Shown: positions 6,199 to 13,201, numbered from the stretch's first letter. The stretch: DNA of 13,207 bases from Polaromonas sp. UBA5171 (GCA_002413395.1 DHWX01000040.1:86685-99891); one strand, 5' to 3'. Translations and numbers: made by a program. Notes: generated from the sequence alone by a model not told the origin.

Positions 6199-6978
6199 TT
6201 ACATCAGGGAAAAATCGCGCTCGAACTTCATCAGGTGCTGGCCACCGTCCACCAGCAGGGTGGTGCCGGTGATCGAGGCATTTTCCAGCGCAAATTTCAC
6301 TGTGGCCGCCACGTCGGCGGGTGTGGAGGAACGGCCCAGCGGCGAAAGCTGGTGGCGCGCCTCAAATTGTTCATTGCTCAGCAGGTGGCTGCCCAGGGTG
6401 AGACCGGGTGCCACGCCGACCACGCGCACCTGCGGAGCCAGCGCCAGCGCCAGCATGGTGCCGGCGGCTTCCAGCGCGGCCTTGGACAGCGTGTAGCTGA
6501 AAAAATCAGGGTTCTGGTTCCACAACTTCTGGTCCAGCAGATTGACCACCGCGCCGCTGCCGTTTCGCGAGGTGACATGCGCATGCAGCGCCTGGGCCAG
6601 CAAGATGGCGGCACCGGTGTTGCTGCGCAGGTGCTTGTCCATGCTGGCAAAGTCAAAGCTGGTGGCGCTGTCATGCTCAAATGTCGAAGCGTTGTTGACC
6701 ACGGCATCGACCCGGCCAAAATGGTTCACCACGCGTGGCAGCAGGCCGCGCACCGCGGTTTCATCCGCCAAGTCTGCATAGAAAAAGGCTGAAGCCCCTG
6801 AAATACTGGCACAGTCAGCTACTGTTTTAGCAGCATCAGATTCAGAGTTGTGGTAATGCACGGCCACCTGCCAGCCGCCTGTGGCGAGCGCCAGTGCGAT
6901 CTCGCGGCCCAGTCGCCTGGCGGCGCCGGTGACCAGCACCACAGGTGAGTCATCGGGTTGAGAAGAGATGGGATTCAT
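6199..6978 (-). CDS. SDR oxidoreductase, pteridine reductase (PTR1/FolM)-like
   Basis: The 259-residue product is a classical short-chain dehydrogenase with the pteridine-reductase flavour. The nucleotide loop TGAARRLG (17-24) has the arginine typical of NADPH-using PTR1/FolM enzymes, and QVAVHYHNSESDA (37-49) follows. NNAS is at 95-98. The catalytic positions read D149 (NLLDQK), Y162 and K166 (SYTLSKAALE). The usual SDR serine is Asp, with the same 13-residue spacing to Tyr as in Leishmania PTR1. GVAPGLTL and LLVDGGQH close the fold. Lying directly before folB, it probably reduces a dihydropterin or dihydrofolate; the exact substrate is inferred. The ATG at 6976-6978 is chosen because the fold begins about 12 codons later. 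An in-frame extension up to 7146 would run into the divergent methyltransferase gene. Confidence 0.88.
   Translation of the reverse strand: MNPISSQPDDSPVVLVTGAARRLGREIALALATGGWQVAVHYHNSESDAAKTVADCASISGASAFFYADLADETAVRGLLPRVVNHFGRVDAVVNNASTFEHDSATSFDFASMDKHLRSNTGAAILLAQALHAHVTSRNGSGAVVNLLDQKLWNQNPDFFSYTLSKAALEAAGTMLALALAPQVRVVGVAPGLTLGSHLLSNEQFEARHQLSPLGRSSTPADVAATVKFALENASITGTTLLVDGGQHLMKFERDFSLM
6818..6834. repeat. 17-base repeat-like motif inside the SDR gene
   Basis: GCTACTGTTTTAGCAGC is an imperfect palindrome sharing GCTRCTG and a final AGC, at the same spacing, with copies at 4757-4773 and 10708-10724. It lies in a stretch (about 6780-6850) visibly richer in A and T than the rest of the gene. 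It encodes part of the variable segment between ESDAAKTVAD and SGASAF. Confidence 0.35.
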
Positions 6979-7051
6979 CAATCTGGGGTGCAATCGCAGG
7001 CGTGAGGAGATGGGCAGGGGGAATCGCCGACAATCATGGACGGTGACGAAC

Positions 7052-8173
7052 ATGACCAACTTTTCCATTTTACAGACTGACCTGCATTCCCATATCGCCA
7101 AGTCCATAGCCACTGCGGGTGGCTGGATCGGCTTTGACCAGTTCATGGCGCTGGCCCTGTATACGCCGGGCCTGGGCTACTACGCCAGCGACTCCCAGAA
7201 ATTCGGTTTGATGCCCAGCGGCGTCAAGGGCGGCGGCAGTGATTTTGTCACCGCGCCCGAACTTTCGCCGCGCTTTGGCCAGACCCTGGCGCGCCAGGTG
7301 GCCGAGGCCCTGCGGGTGACGGGAACGGTTGAAGTCTGGGAATTTGGCGCGGGCTCCGGCGTACTGGCGCAGCAGGTTCTGGACGCACTCGGGCCATTGG
7401 TGGAGCGCTACACGATTGTCGATATTTCGGGCAGCCTGCGCGAGCGTCAGCGCGAACAGCTGGCCGCGCATGCCCACAAAGTGCAGTGGGCCAGCGAGTT
7501 GCCGCCGCGCATGTGTGGGGTGGTGCTGGGCAATGAAGTGCTCGATGCCATGCCGGTGAAATTACTGGTGCGCTTGAGCGGCATCTGGCATGAGCGCGGC
7601 GTGGCCATGCACGAAGGCCGATTCAACGACGCCGACCAGCCGACCGATTTGCGGCCGCCGCTGGAGGTGGCGGGCTCGCACGACTACCTGACCGAAATTC
7701 ACCTCCAGGCGGAGGGCTTTATCCGCACGCTGGCCGACCGGCTCGAAGCGGGTGCGGTATTCCTGCTGGACTATGGCTTTCCCGAGCACGAGTACTACCA
7801 TCCCCAGCGCAGCATGGGCACGCTGATGTGCCACCGCAACCACATGTCCGACACCGATGCCCTGGCCGACGTTGGCAGCAAGGACATCACCGCCCATGTC
7901 AACTTCACCGGCATTGCACTGGCCGGGCAGGAGGCTGGTCTGCAGGTGGTGGGTTATACCGGTCAGGGCCGTTTTCTGCTCAATTGCGGGCTGCTCGATG
8001 GCATCAACAACAGCATGGAGAGCGCCGGTTTGATCGAGCGCGCCATGGTGCAAAAACTGGTGAACGAGCACGAGATGGGCGAGTTGTTCAAGGTGATTGC
8101 GTTTGCGGCAAAAGACAGTCCGGCGTGGGACCCGCTGGGATTTTCCGCAGGCGACCGCATCCATACACTTTAG
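7052..8173 (+). CDS. MidA/NDUFAF7-family SAM-dependent methyltransferase (DUF185)
   Basis: The 373-residue product matches the family of mitochondrial NDUFAF7 (MidA), which methylates an arginine of a complex I subunit. The bacterial substrate is not established. The N-terminal helix region has GGWIGFDQFMALALYTPGLGYY, then SDFVTAPELSPRFGQTLARQV. The SAM loop is WEFGAGSGVLA (E97 to A105). GNEVLDAMPV (160-169) follows, then FLLDYGFPEHEYYHPQR with TLMCHRNH, and DITAHVNFTGIALAGQEAGL. I chose ATG 7052 because the conserved region starts soon after it. GTG 7043 is possible, and an upstream extension to 6968 would overlap the divergent SDR gene. No strong Shine-Dalgarno sequence precedes it. GACAAT at 7029-7034 is a weak -10 candidate. 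Confidence 0.9.
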   Translation: MTNFSILQTDLHSHIAKSIATAGGWIGFDQFMALALYTPGLGYYASDSQKFGLMPSGVKGGGSDFVTAPELSPRFGQTLARQVAEALRVTGTVEVWEFGAGSGVLAQQVLDALGPLVERYTIVDISGSLRERQREQLAAHAHKVQWASELPPRMCGVVLGNEVLDAMPVKLLVRLSGIWHERGVAMHEGRFNDADQPTDLRPPLEVAGSHDYLTEIHLQAEGFIRTLADRLEAGAVFLLDYGFPEHEYYHPQRSMGTLMCHRNHMSDTDALADVGSKDITAHVNFTGIALAGQEAGLQVVGYTGQGRFLLNCGLLDGINNSMESAGLIERAMVQKLVNEHEMGELFKVIAFAAKDSPAWDPLGFSAGDRIHTL

Positions 8174-8352
8174 CGCTGCACCACACCACGGAACGACTCG
8201 GCCCGCCTCATGTTTCGCTGGTTTATTGTCATTTTTTCGTGCGTGACGAGTTGCTGCCGCGCCTGCAGTTCCACATTAGCGTCAAGTTACCGGCGCTGAC
8301 TGGTGGCTTTGCGCTGGTCAGCTAAAGCGCGCCGGCCGACTGGAACTCAGGG
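8174..8352. other. Gap between methyltransferase and transglycosylase genes, with possible gene relic
   Basis: This 179-base gap between convergent genes contains ATG at 8210 followed by codons for MFRWFIVIF. The frame then turns into cysteine- and serine-rich sequence and stops at 8299 after 29 codons. The opening resembles the start of DUF2905 small membrane proteins (MRWFIVIF-type, about 65 residues). In the next frame, LLPRLQ could be a remnant of the same family, but the match ends there. No ribosome binding site is visible. I treat it as a possible decayed gene, not as a coding feature. Confidence 0.3.
8290..8335. terminator. Inverted repeat between convergent genes, possible terminator
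   Basis: CCGGCGC (8290-8296) pairs with GCGCCGG (8329-8335), and TGAC (8297-8300) with GTCA (8317-8320), leaving an 8-base bulge and a 16-base loop. Neither strand has a T tract after it, so it is not a standard intrinsic terminator. It could still stall or protect transcripts from either side. Confidence 0.3.
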
Positions 8353-10440
8353 TCAGGGCAAATCCTTGTTCGGTTCCGGCAAGGAAGCATCGCGCGGCCC
8401 GACCATTCCCAGCCGCGCTTTTAGCGACTGGGGCTGTCCGGTCAGGATCGCCGCGTAATTGGTGGTGTTGGACAACACTTTCTTCACGTAATTGCGGGTT
8501 TCGGCGAAGGGCACGTTTTCGACCCAGATGGCAGCATCCAGCACGGGGCCACCGCTCTGGCCGCGCCAGACGCGGGGTCGGCCAGGTCCGGCGTTGTAGG
8601 CGGCGGCGGCCAGCGGCAGCGAATCGTCCAGGTCGTCCAGTGCCAGCTTGAGGTAGGCCGTGCCAATGGTGATGTTGGTGCCATGTTCGCCCAGTTGGTC
8701 GGCGTTAAAGCCCTGCAGGCCGATTTTCCGGGCAGTCCAGCGCGCGGTGGCGGGCATGACCTGCATCAGCCCGGAGGCCCCCACGCCAGAGTGGGCATCC
8801 ATGACGAAACGGCTTTCCTGCCGGATCAGGCCATACACGTAGGCTGGGTCCAGATTGATGGCCTGACAGCGTTTGACGACGGTCTCACGGAAGGGCATGG
8901 GAAAGCGCTGCTCAAAGTCAAACACATCCCGGGTGCGCTCGCTGGTGTTGATGCAGCGATCCCAGATTTCGCGGTCGCAGGCAAACTGGGCCGCGGCCAG
9001 TAGCGCGCGCTCGCCCATGCCGCCGCGCTGGTGCAGGTTGGTGCTGTAGTTCCATTCGCGCACGCCCTCGCTGTGCAAGCCGATCAGGATGGCGTAGGCG
9101 GCGCGGTTCAGCCCGGGGTTGAGCCGGGCGGCCTCTTTTTCTTCATTGCTCAGCGGCGCCGGTCTGGGCGGCACGGTGATTTTCTGGCCGAGCTCTTCCA
9201 GCGCCAGTTGCTCATAAAAACCGCGCACCGAGGCGATGGACTGCAGCAGCGCCAGGGCTTCGGTGCGCTGCGGTGCCATGTGAAGGGCCGGGGCCACGCC
9301 GGAGGCGGTCGCCATGGGTGCGGCATCGGGTGGCGCCGTGGCCAGCAGTGCCCGCGCTTTCCAGTAGATCCAGGTCGGGTCGTTGCGGCCCGCCTCGCTC
9401 ATGGCCTGGATGGCCGCCAGGACTTGCTGCCAGTTGGGCTGGGTGCCCGCGCGCAGGGCGGCGCGGGCTTTCCATGCCAGCATGTCATCGGTCAGGTCGG
9501 TATCGTCGCTGACCCTGGCGAAGTATTGCAGCGCATCACGGGCCGGGAGCGTGCCCATTCGGGTAGCCGCCTGCTTGCCGAGGACCCCCCAGACCCAGTT
9601 GCGCTCCTCGCGGCTGAGTTGCAGCGCCCATTTTCTTTCGAGCTGAAATGCGGCACCTTGCACATCGCTGCCGGCCAGCTTGATCAGCGCCAGCGTGATG
9701 ATCTCCTTGCGCACCTTGCGCAGAGCCAGGTGTTTGTCCGCGAGGAATTTACCGGGGCTGCTGCTCAGCTCGGTGACCATGCCAACGGCTTGTGGGGCGA
9801 TGATCTGCACGGCATCGCGGGCAGCGCGCGGGCGGTTGGCGTCAAGGGCCAGGCGTGCCTTGTGCCAGACATCCTGCGGCGTGAGGGTTTTTGCGCCCAC
9901 CAGCTGCCCGGCGGCGGTCGTGCAGCCGTTGTCGGAGTCGCGTTGCGCCAGCCAGTTTTTACGTACTTCGTCCGCCAGAAGATCGTCCTGTGCCGGATTT
10001 TTCAGGTGTTCCGCCAGCAGGGCATAGCAGCGCACTTCGCGGTCGTCGTTCATGCGGTACTTGGGGTACTCCGCGTCAAAAGCGGCCCAGTCGCCGCGCT
10101 GTCCCAGCAGCAGCAGCCAGTCGTTGCGCAGGCGGTCTTCCTGGTAGGTGCCGACGTAACGGGCCAGAAAGTCCTGCACTTCCTGCGCGCTGGCGTCATC
10201 GAGGCGGGCCTTCAGCTCCCAGTAGGCCGCCCAGGCTTCGAGTGCATGGCCTCTGGCCTGCGGCAGCAACTGCGTCAGCGTGGCCTTGTCGCCGTGCTTG
10301 AAGGCTCTTTGCATCTCCAGAATCACGCTGTCGCCGGCGGCAGCGCCGCCCGATGAACTGGTCTGGGCGGGAACCGGTACGGGCAGCGCGGCCCAGAGCA
10401 TGGCAGAAAAAATCACGCTGAAAACAAATTTGTATAGCAT
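8353..10440 (-). CDS. slt: Soluble lytic murein transglycosylase (Slt70 type)
   Basis: This enzyme cleaves the MurNAc-GlcNAc bond of peptidoglycan with 1,6-anhydro-ring formation, in the periplasm. The 695-residue product begins MLYKFVFSVIFSAMLWAALPVPVPA, a Sec signal peptide probably cut after Ala25. The middle (about 30-500) is a long helical region of superhelical-repeat type, as in the Slt70 U domain. The C-terminal SLT domain has the catalytic glutamate in IRQESRF (E542), GLMQVMP (557-563) and AAYNAGPG (613-620). Length is near that of E. coli Slt70, which is about 645. The start sits only 9 bases from the divergent cyclo-ligase ATG and has no Shine-Dalgarno sequence. CATAAT on the minus strand at 10447-10452 could be a -10 box giving a nearly leaderless transcript. 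Confidence 0.95.
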   Translation of the reverse strand: MLYKFVFSVIFSAMLWAALPVPVPAQTSSSGGAAAGDSVILEMQRAFKHGDKATLTQLLPQARGHALEAWAAYWELKARLDDASAQEVQDFLARYVGTYQEDRLRNDWLLLLGQRGDWAAFDAEYPKYRMNDDREVRCYALLAEHLKNPAQDDLLADEVRKNWLAQRDSDNGCTTAAGQLVGAKTLTPQDVWHKARLALDANRPRAARDAVQIIAPQAVGMVTELSSSPGKFLADKHLALRKVRKEIITLALIKLAGSDVQGAAFQLERKWALQLSREERNWVWGVLGKQAATRMGTLPARDALQYFARVSDDTDLTDDMLAWKARAALRAGTQPNWQQVLAAIQAMSEAGRNDPTWIYWKARALLATAPPDAAPMATASGVAPALHMAPQRTEALALLQSIASVRGFYEQLALEELGQKITVPPRPAPLSNEEKEAARLNPGLNRAAYAILIGLHSEGVREWNYSTNLHQRGGMGERALLAAAQFACDREIWDRCINTSERTRDVFDFEQRFPMPFRETVVKRCQAINLDPAYVYGLIRQESRFVMDAHSGVGASGLMQVMPATARWTARKIGLQGFNADQLGEHGTNITIGTAYLKLALDDLDDSLPLAAAAYNAGPGRPRVWRGQSGGPVLDAAIWVENVPFAETRNYVKKVLSNTTNYAAILTGQPQSLKARLGMVGPRDASLPEPNKDLP

Positions 10441-10446
10441 TGGGTC

Positions 10447-10452
10447 ATTATG
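10447..10452 (-). promoter_or_regulatory. Possible -10 box of slt
   Basis: CATAAT (5 of 6 to TATAAT) on the minus strand ends 6 bases before the slt ATG and overlaps the start codon of the divergent cyclo-ligase gene. A transcript start 7 bases downstream would fall at the slt start codon itself. No clear -35 box was found. Confidence 0.3.
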
Positions 10453-11088
10453 GACAAATTAAGTATCCGCAAGGCGCTGATCGAATCGCGCCTGAACATG
10501 CCCGACCGTCAGGCGAGGGCCGACTTGCTGCAGCGGGTGATGCGCATCTGGCTGGTGGGTTCGCCTCATGAGGTGATAGGGGCCTACTGGCCGATCAAGG
10601 GTGAGTTTGATCCGCTGCCCGCTCTTTACCGCTGGCAGGAAGATGCGATTTTGAACCAGGACTCAGCATCACATCATGATTTTTCCAAGTTGGAACCGGC
10701 ACAGTTTGCTACTGAAAGCATAGCCAGCAGATCGCCGCGCAAGATCGGCCTGCCAGTGGTGAACAAGCAGCACAAGACACTCACTTTTCATGCCTGGTAC
10801 CCCGGCTGCCCGATGGAAGAAGACGCCTACGGCATTTCCAAGCCCAAGGACACCGAGGAGATCGTGCCCACGCTGCTGTTTGTGCCCTGCGTGGGCTACG
10901 GACCGGGCGGCTACCGGCTGGGCTACGGCGGGGGCTTTTATGACCGTACGCTGGCAACCGTGCAACCGCGCCCTCTGACGGTGGGTCTGGGGTTCAGCCA
11001 TGGCTGGCTACCTGACATGGTGCCCGAGCCGCACGATGTTGCGCTCGATGCCATCCTCAACGACAAGGGAGTGGTCTGGCCCGTGTAA
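10450..11088 (+). CDS. 5-formyltetrahydrofolate cyclo-ligase
   Basis: This enzyme (YgfA/Fau, MTHFS in other organisms) uses ATP to turn 5-formyl-THF into 5,10-methenyl-THF, returning a folate storage or by-product form to the one-carbon pool. The 212-residue product shows the N-terminal KLSIRKALIESRLNM with basic residues, then VIGAYWPIKGEFDP. KTLTFHAWYPGCPMEEDAYGISKP follows, then the diagnostic FVPCVGYGPG and YRLGYGGGFYDR (155-166), which bind ATP. Residues 64-96, between RW and RKIGLPVV, are longer than in relatives I recall by roughly 20-25 residues. The segment is rich in Ser, Gln and His, and its DNA is AT-richer than the rest of the gene. The start has only a weak GGG 5 bases upstream. 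It is divergent from slt by 9 bases. Confidence 0.94.
   Translation: MDKLSIRKALIESRLNMPDRQARADLLQRVMRIWLVGSPHEVIGAYWPIKGEFDPLPALYRWQEDAILNQDSASHHDFSKLEPAQFATESIASRSPRKIGLPVVNKQHKTLTFHAWYPGCPMEEDAYGISKPKDTEEIVPTLLFVPCVGYGPGGYRLGYGGGFYDRTLATVQPRPLTVGLGFSHGWLPDMVPEPHDVALDAILNDKGVVWPV
10708..10724. repeat. 17-base repeat-like motif inside the cyclo-ligase gene
   Basis: GCTACTGAAAGCATAGC has GCTA/TAGC arms and closely resembles the other two copies. From memory it also resembles half of a short palindromic repeat family (GCTAYTRAAAA-type followed by TAGCTGCTAGCGC) common in Comamonadaceae intergenic regions. That link was not checked. It lies in a segment that looks inserted in the protein. Confidence 0.4.
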
Positions 11089-11285
11089 AAAATGTGGCCT
11101 CCACGCTGCTTACTGTGGGTACTTCGCCGACCAGGTGTCATCTCTGGATCTTGTTCAGGACGTCATTGTTCTGCAGGCTTGCGGCAGCCCGGCCAATGTC
11201 AGCAGATCGATAATCCACATACAAAATCGTATGTCCAGCCAGCGCTGCCGGACGCTTCACAACCAAAAAAATCACAGGAAATTTC
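11089..11285. other. 197-base leader region of glmU
   Basis: No convincing gene is seen here. It holds a -10-like GATAAT (11209-11214), the palindrome described separately (11217-11234), and an A-rich stretch ending in the glmU ribosome binding site AGGAA (11276-11280), 5 bases before the ATG. No intrinsic terminator follows the cyclo-ligase stop, so readthrough into glmU is possible. Confidence 0.6.
11209..11234 (+). promoter_or_regulatory. Putative glmU promoter box with adjacent palindrome
   Basis: GATAAT (11209-11214, 5 of 6 to consensus) is followed at 11217-11234 by ACATAC-AAAATC-GTATGT, perfect 6-base arms around a 6-base centre. The palindrome would cover the transcript start, as a repressor operator does, or form a 5' hairpin in the leader. 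No good -35 box stands 16-18 bases upstream. It does not look like a NagC site, and no glmS-type ribozyme is apparent. Confidence 0.35.
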
Positions 11286-12704
11286 ATGGCAACCCCAGTT
11301 GATGTCGTCATCATGGCCGCAGGCAAAGGCACGCGGATGAAAAGCACGCGGCCCAAAGTGTTGCACCGTTTGGGCGGTCGTGCCTTGCTGGCGCATGTGA
11401 TTGACTGCGCGGCCCGGTTGTCGGCGCGCCAGGCGGTGGTGATTACGGGCCACGGCGCCATGGAGGTAGAAGCAGCTTGTGCAGGCTCTGATTTGGCTGA
11501 AAGCGATTTGTCTTTGAAATTTGCGCGCCAGGAGCCGCAGCTCGGCACCGGCCACGCAATGCAGCAAGCGCTGCCGCTGCTGGCAGACGACGGCGTCACG
11601 CTGGTGTTGTCGGGCGATGTACCGCTCACCCAGGCCGCCACCTTGCAAGCCCTGCTGGAACAGTGCGGTGGCCAGCGGCTGGCGTTGCTCACGCTGAACA
11701 TGGCCGATGCCACGGGCTACGGGCGCATTGTTCGGTCCGGCGATCAGGCTTCCGACCAGGTGCGTGCCATCGTTGAGCACAAGGACGCCAGCGAAGCCCA
11801 GCGCGCCATCCATGAAATTTACAGCGGCATCATGGCCGTGCCCACGCGGCTACTGCGCGGCTGGCTGGCCCGGCTGGACAACAAAAATGTCCAACGCGAG
11901 TACTACCTGACCGACATCGTGAAGTTTGCCGTAGCCGACGGCGTGGCCGTGGTGGCGCACCAGATTACCGATGCCGCGCAAGTGGCCGGTGTGAACAGCC
12001 CCGTGCAACTGGCCGAACTGGAACGCGTGTACCAGCTTCGCCAAGCCACGGCCTTGATGGAGCAGGGGGTTCGGTTGGCCGACCCGGCGCGGTTTGATGT
12101 GCGCGGCACGCTGGCTTGCGGTCAGGATGTCGAGATTGACGTGAACTGTGTATTTGAAGGCTGGGTGAGTCTGGCCGAAGGTGTGCGTGTGGGCGCCAAT
12201 TGCGTGATTGCCAACGCCACCATCGCCGCAGGCGCGGTGATTCATCCATTCACCCATATCGACGGCGAGAAGCTCGGCGTGCAGGTCGGTGAAGGCGCGC
12301 GGATTGGCCCGTTTGCCCGCCTGCGGCCCGGTGCAAACCTCGGCGCCGATGTGCACATCGGCAACTTTGTCGAAGTGAAAAACTCCACGATGGCCAAGGG
12401 TGCCAAGGCCAACCATCTGGCCTACCTGGGTGATGCCACGGTGGGTGAACGCGTCAACTATGGCGCCGGCAGCATCACCGCCAATTACGACGGCGCCAGC
12501 AAGCACCGCACGGTGATTGAGGACGACGTGCACATCGGCAGCAACTGCGTTCTGGTGGCGCCGGTGACGATTGGCGCGGGCGGCACCGTGGGCGGTGGAT
12601 CGACGATCACCAAAGACACGCCACCGGGTGCCTTGAGCGTGGCGCGCGGCAAGCAGGTCAGCATTGCCAACTGGAAACGGCCGGTCAAGCAGCCCAAGGG
12701 TTAA
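11286..12704 (+). CDS. glmU: Bifunctional UDP-GlcNAc pyrophosphorylase / glucosamine-1-phosphate N-acetyltransferase GlmU
   Basis: GlmU acetylates GlcN-1-P with acetyl-CoA and then couples the product to UTP, giving UDP-GlcNAc for peptidoglycan and LPS. The 472-residue product has both halves. The N-terminal uridylyltransferase shows IMAAGKGTRMKSTRPKVLH (9-27), QLGTGHAMQ (85-93) and the metal ligand in SGDVPL (D111). From about 265 to 460 a left-handed beta-helix of hexapeptides carries the acetyltransferase. It includes PFARLRPGA, VEVKNSTM, NHLAYLGD with the catalytic histidine (H377), NYGAGSITANYDG and SVARGKQV. Length is close to the roughly 456 residues of E. coli. AGGAA 5 bases upstream supports the ATG. 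Codons for EAACAGSDLAESDLSL (about 62-77) are AT-richer than their surroundings. Confidence 0.97.
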   Translation: MATPVDVVIMAAGKGTRMKSTRPKVLHRLGGRALLAHVIDCAARLSARQAVVITGHGAMEVEAACAGSDLAESDLSLKFARQEPQLGTGHAMQQALPLLADDGVTLVLSGDVPLTQAATLQALLEQCGGQRLALLTLNMADATGYGRIVRSGDQASDQVRAIVEHKDASEAQRAIHEIYSGIMAVPTRLLRGWLARLDNKNVQREYYLTDIVKFAVADGVAVVAHQITDAAQVAGVNSPVQLAELERVYQLRQATALMEQGVRLADPARFDVRGTLACGQDVEIDVNCVFEGWVSLAEGVRVGANCVIANATIAAGAVIHPFTHIDGEKLGVQVGEGARIGPFARLRPGANLGADVHIGNFVEVKNSTMAKGAKANHLAYLGDATVGERVNYGAGSITANYDGASKHRTVIEDDVHIGSNCVLVAPVTIGAGGTVGGGSTITKDTPPGALSVARGKQVSIANWKRPVKQPKG

Positions 12705-12724
12705 AAAAACCTATTCGGCCGTCC

Positions 12725-13201
12725 TTATGGGGCTAGAAGAACTTTTGGTTTAAATTTTGCACGTTTGGTGCTGAAAAACGCCTTGACGTTGCGCACGTTG
12801 GCGTCGCTGGTGAACAGGCGTTGCGCGAACGCCAGGTACTGCGGCATGTCGGCCACATGCACCACCAGCACAAAGTCTGGCCCTGGCGACACGCGGTAGC
12901 ACTGCTGCACGGCATCGTCGGCCACTACTCGATCCTCGAATGCCCCCAGTTGCTCGGCGCCCTGCCGGTCGAGGGTGATTTCGATCAGCGCCGTCAGGCC
13001 ATGGCCCAACACGGCGGCGAGCTTGTCGGGGCTGAGCAGGGCGACTTCGCGCTCAATTAGCCCGGCATCACGCAAGCGCTTGACGCGCCGCAAACAGGTG
13101 GGCGGCGACACATGAACGTGTTCGGCCAGTGCCTGATTGCTGAGCGAGGCGTCGTTCTGCAGGGAGTCAAGCAACTGGATATCGGTGGCATCTATGCTCA
13201 T
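12725..13201 (-). CDS. Lrp/AsnC-family transcriptional regulator
   Basis: The 158-residue product has the standard family size and order. An N-terminal winged helix-turn-helix (about 1-60) reads DIQLLDSLQNDASLSNQALAEHV, then SPPTCLRRVKRLRDAGLIERE with the recognition helix. A C-terminal ligand-sensing RAM domain (about 65-158) contains ALIEITL, QCYRVSPGPDFVLVVHVADM, YLAFAQRLF and NVRNVKAFFSTKRAKFKP. Such proteins usually bind DNA as dimers or octamers and respond to amino acids; the effector here is unknown. It ends 20 bases from the glmU stop in convergent orientation. Only 6 bases upstream of its start are in the window, so its promoter and any divergent target gene, the commonest arrangement for this family, lie outside. 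Confidence 0.93.
   Translation of the reverse strand: MSIDATDIQLLDSLQNDASLSNQALAEHVHVSPPTCLRRVKRLRDAGLIEREVALLSPDKLAAVLGHGLTALIEITLDRQGAEQLGAFEDRVVADDAVQQCYRVSPGPDFVLVVHVADMPQYLAFAQRLFTSDANVRNVKAFFSTKRAKFKPKVLLAP

Noticed and set aside
6968..7051. In-frame 28-codon N-terminal extension of the methyltransferase
   Set aside because: The extension is Arg-rich, overlaps the SDR start, and comes before the region where family similarity begins.
6979..7146. In-frame 56-codon N-terminal extension of the SDR
   Set aside because: It would overlap the divergent methyltransferase start and adds sequence unlike any SDR. The Rossmann strand begins just after the ATG at 6978.
8228..8236. T run after the methyltransferase gene as an intrinsic terminator
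   Set aside because: The bases just before it do not form a GC-rich hairpin; the run lies in the codons for the possible relic MFRWFIVIF.
9031..10356. 441-codon open frame on the plus strand opposite slt
   Set aside because: It is antisense to a complete transglycosylase gene; composition is Gly/Ala/Arg/Gln-rich with no domain. GC-rich genomes commonly yield such long shadows.
11138..11287. 49-codon minus-strand frame in the glmU leader beginning MKFPVIFLVVK
   Set aside because: It looks peptide-like but its start lies over the glmU start codon, it has no ribosome binding site, and it matches no family I recognise. A chance frame is more likely.
12705..12724. T-rich run on the minus strand as a terminator for the Lrp gene
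   Set aside because: Seven T residues occur on the minus strand just after the gene, but no convincing stem of 5 or more pairs precedes them.
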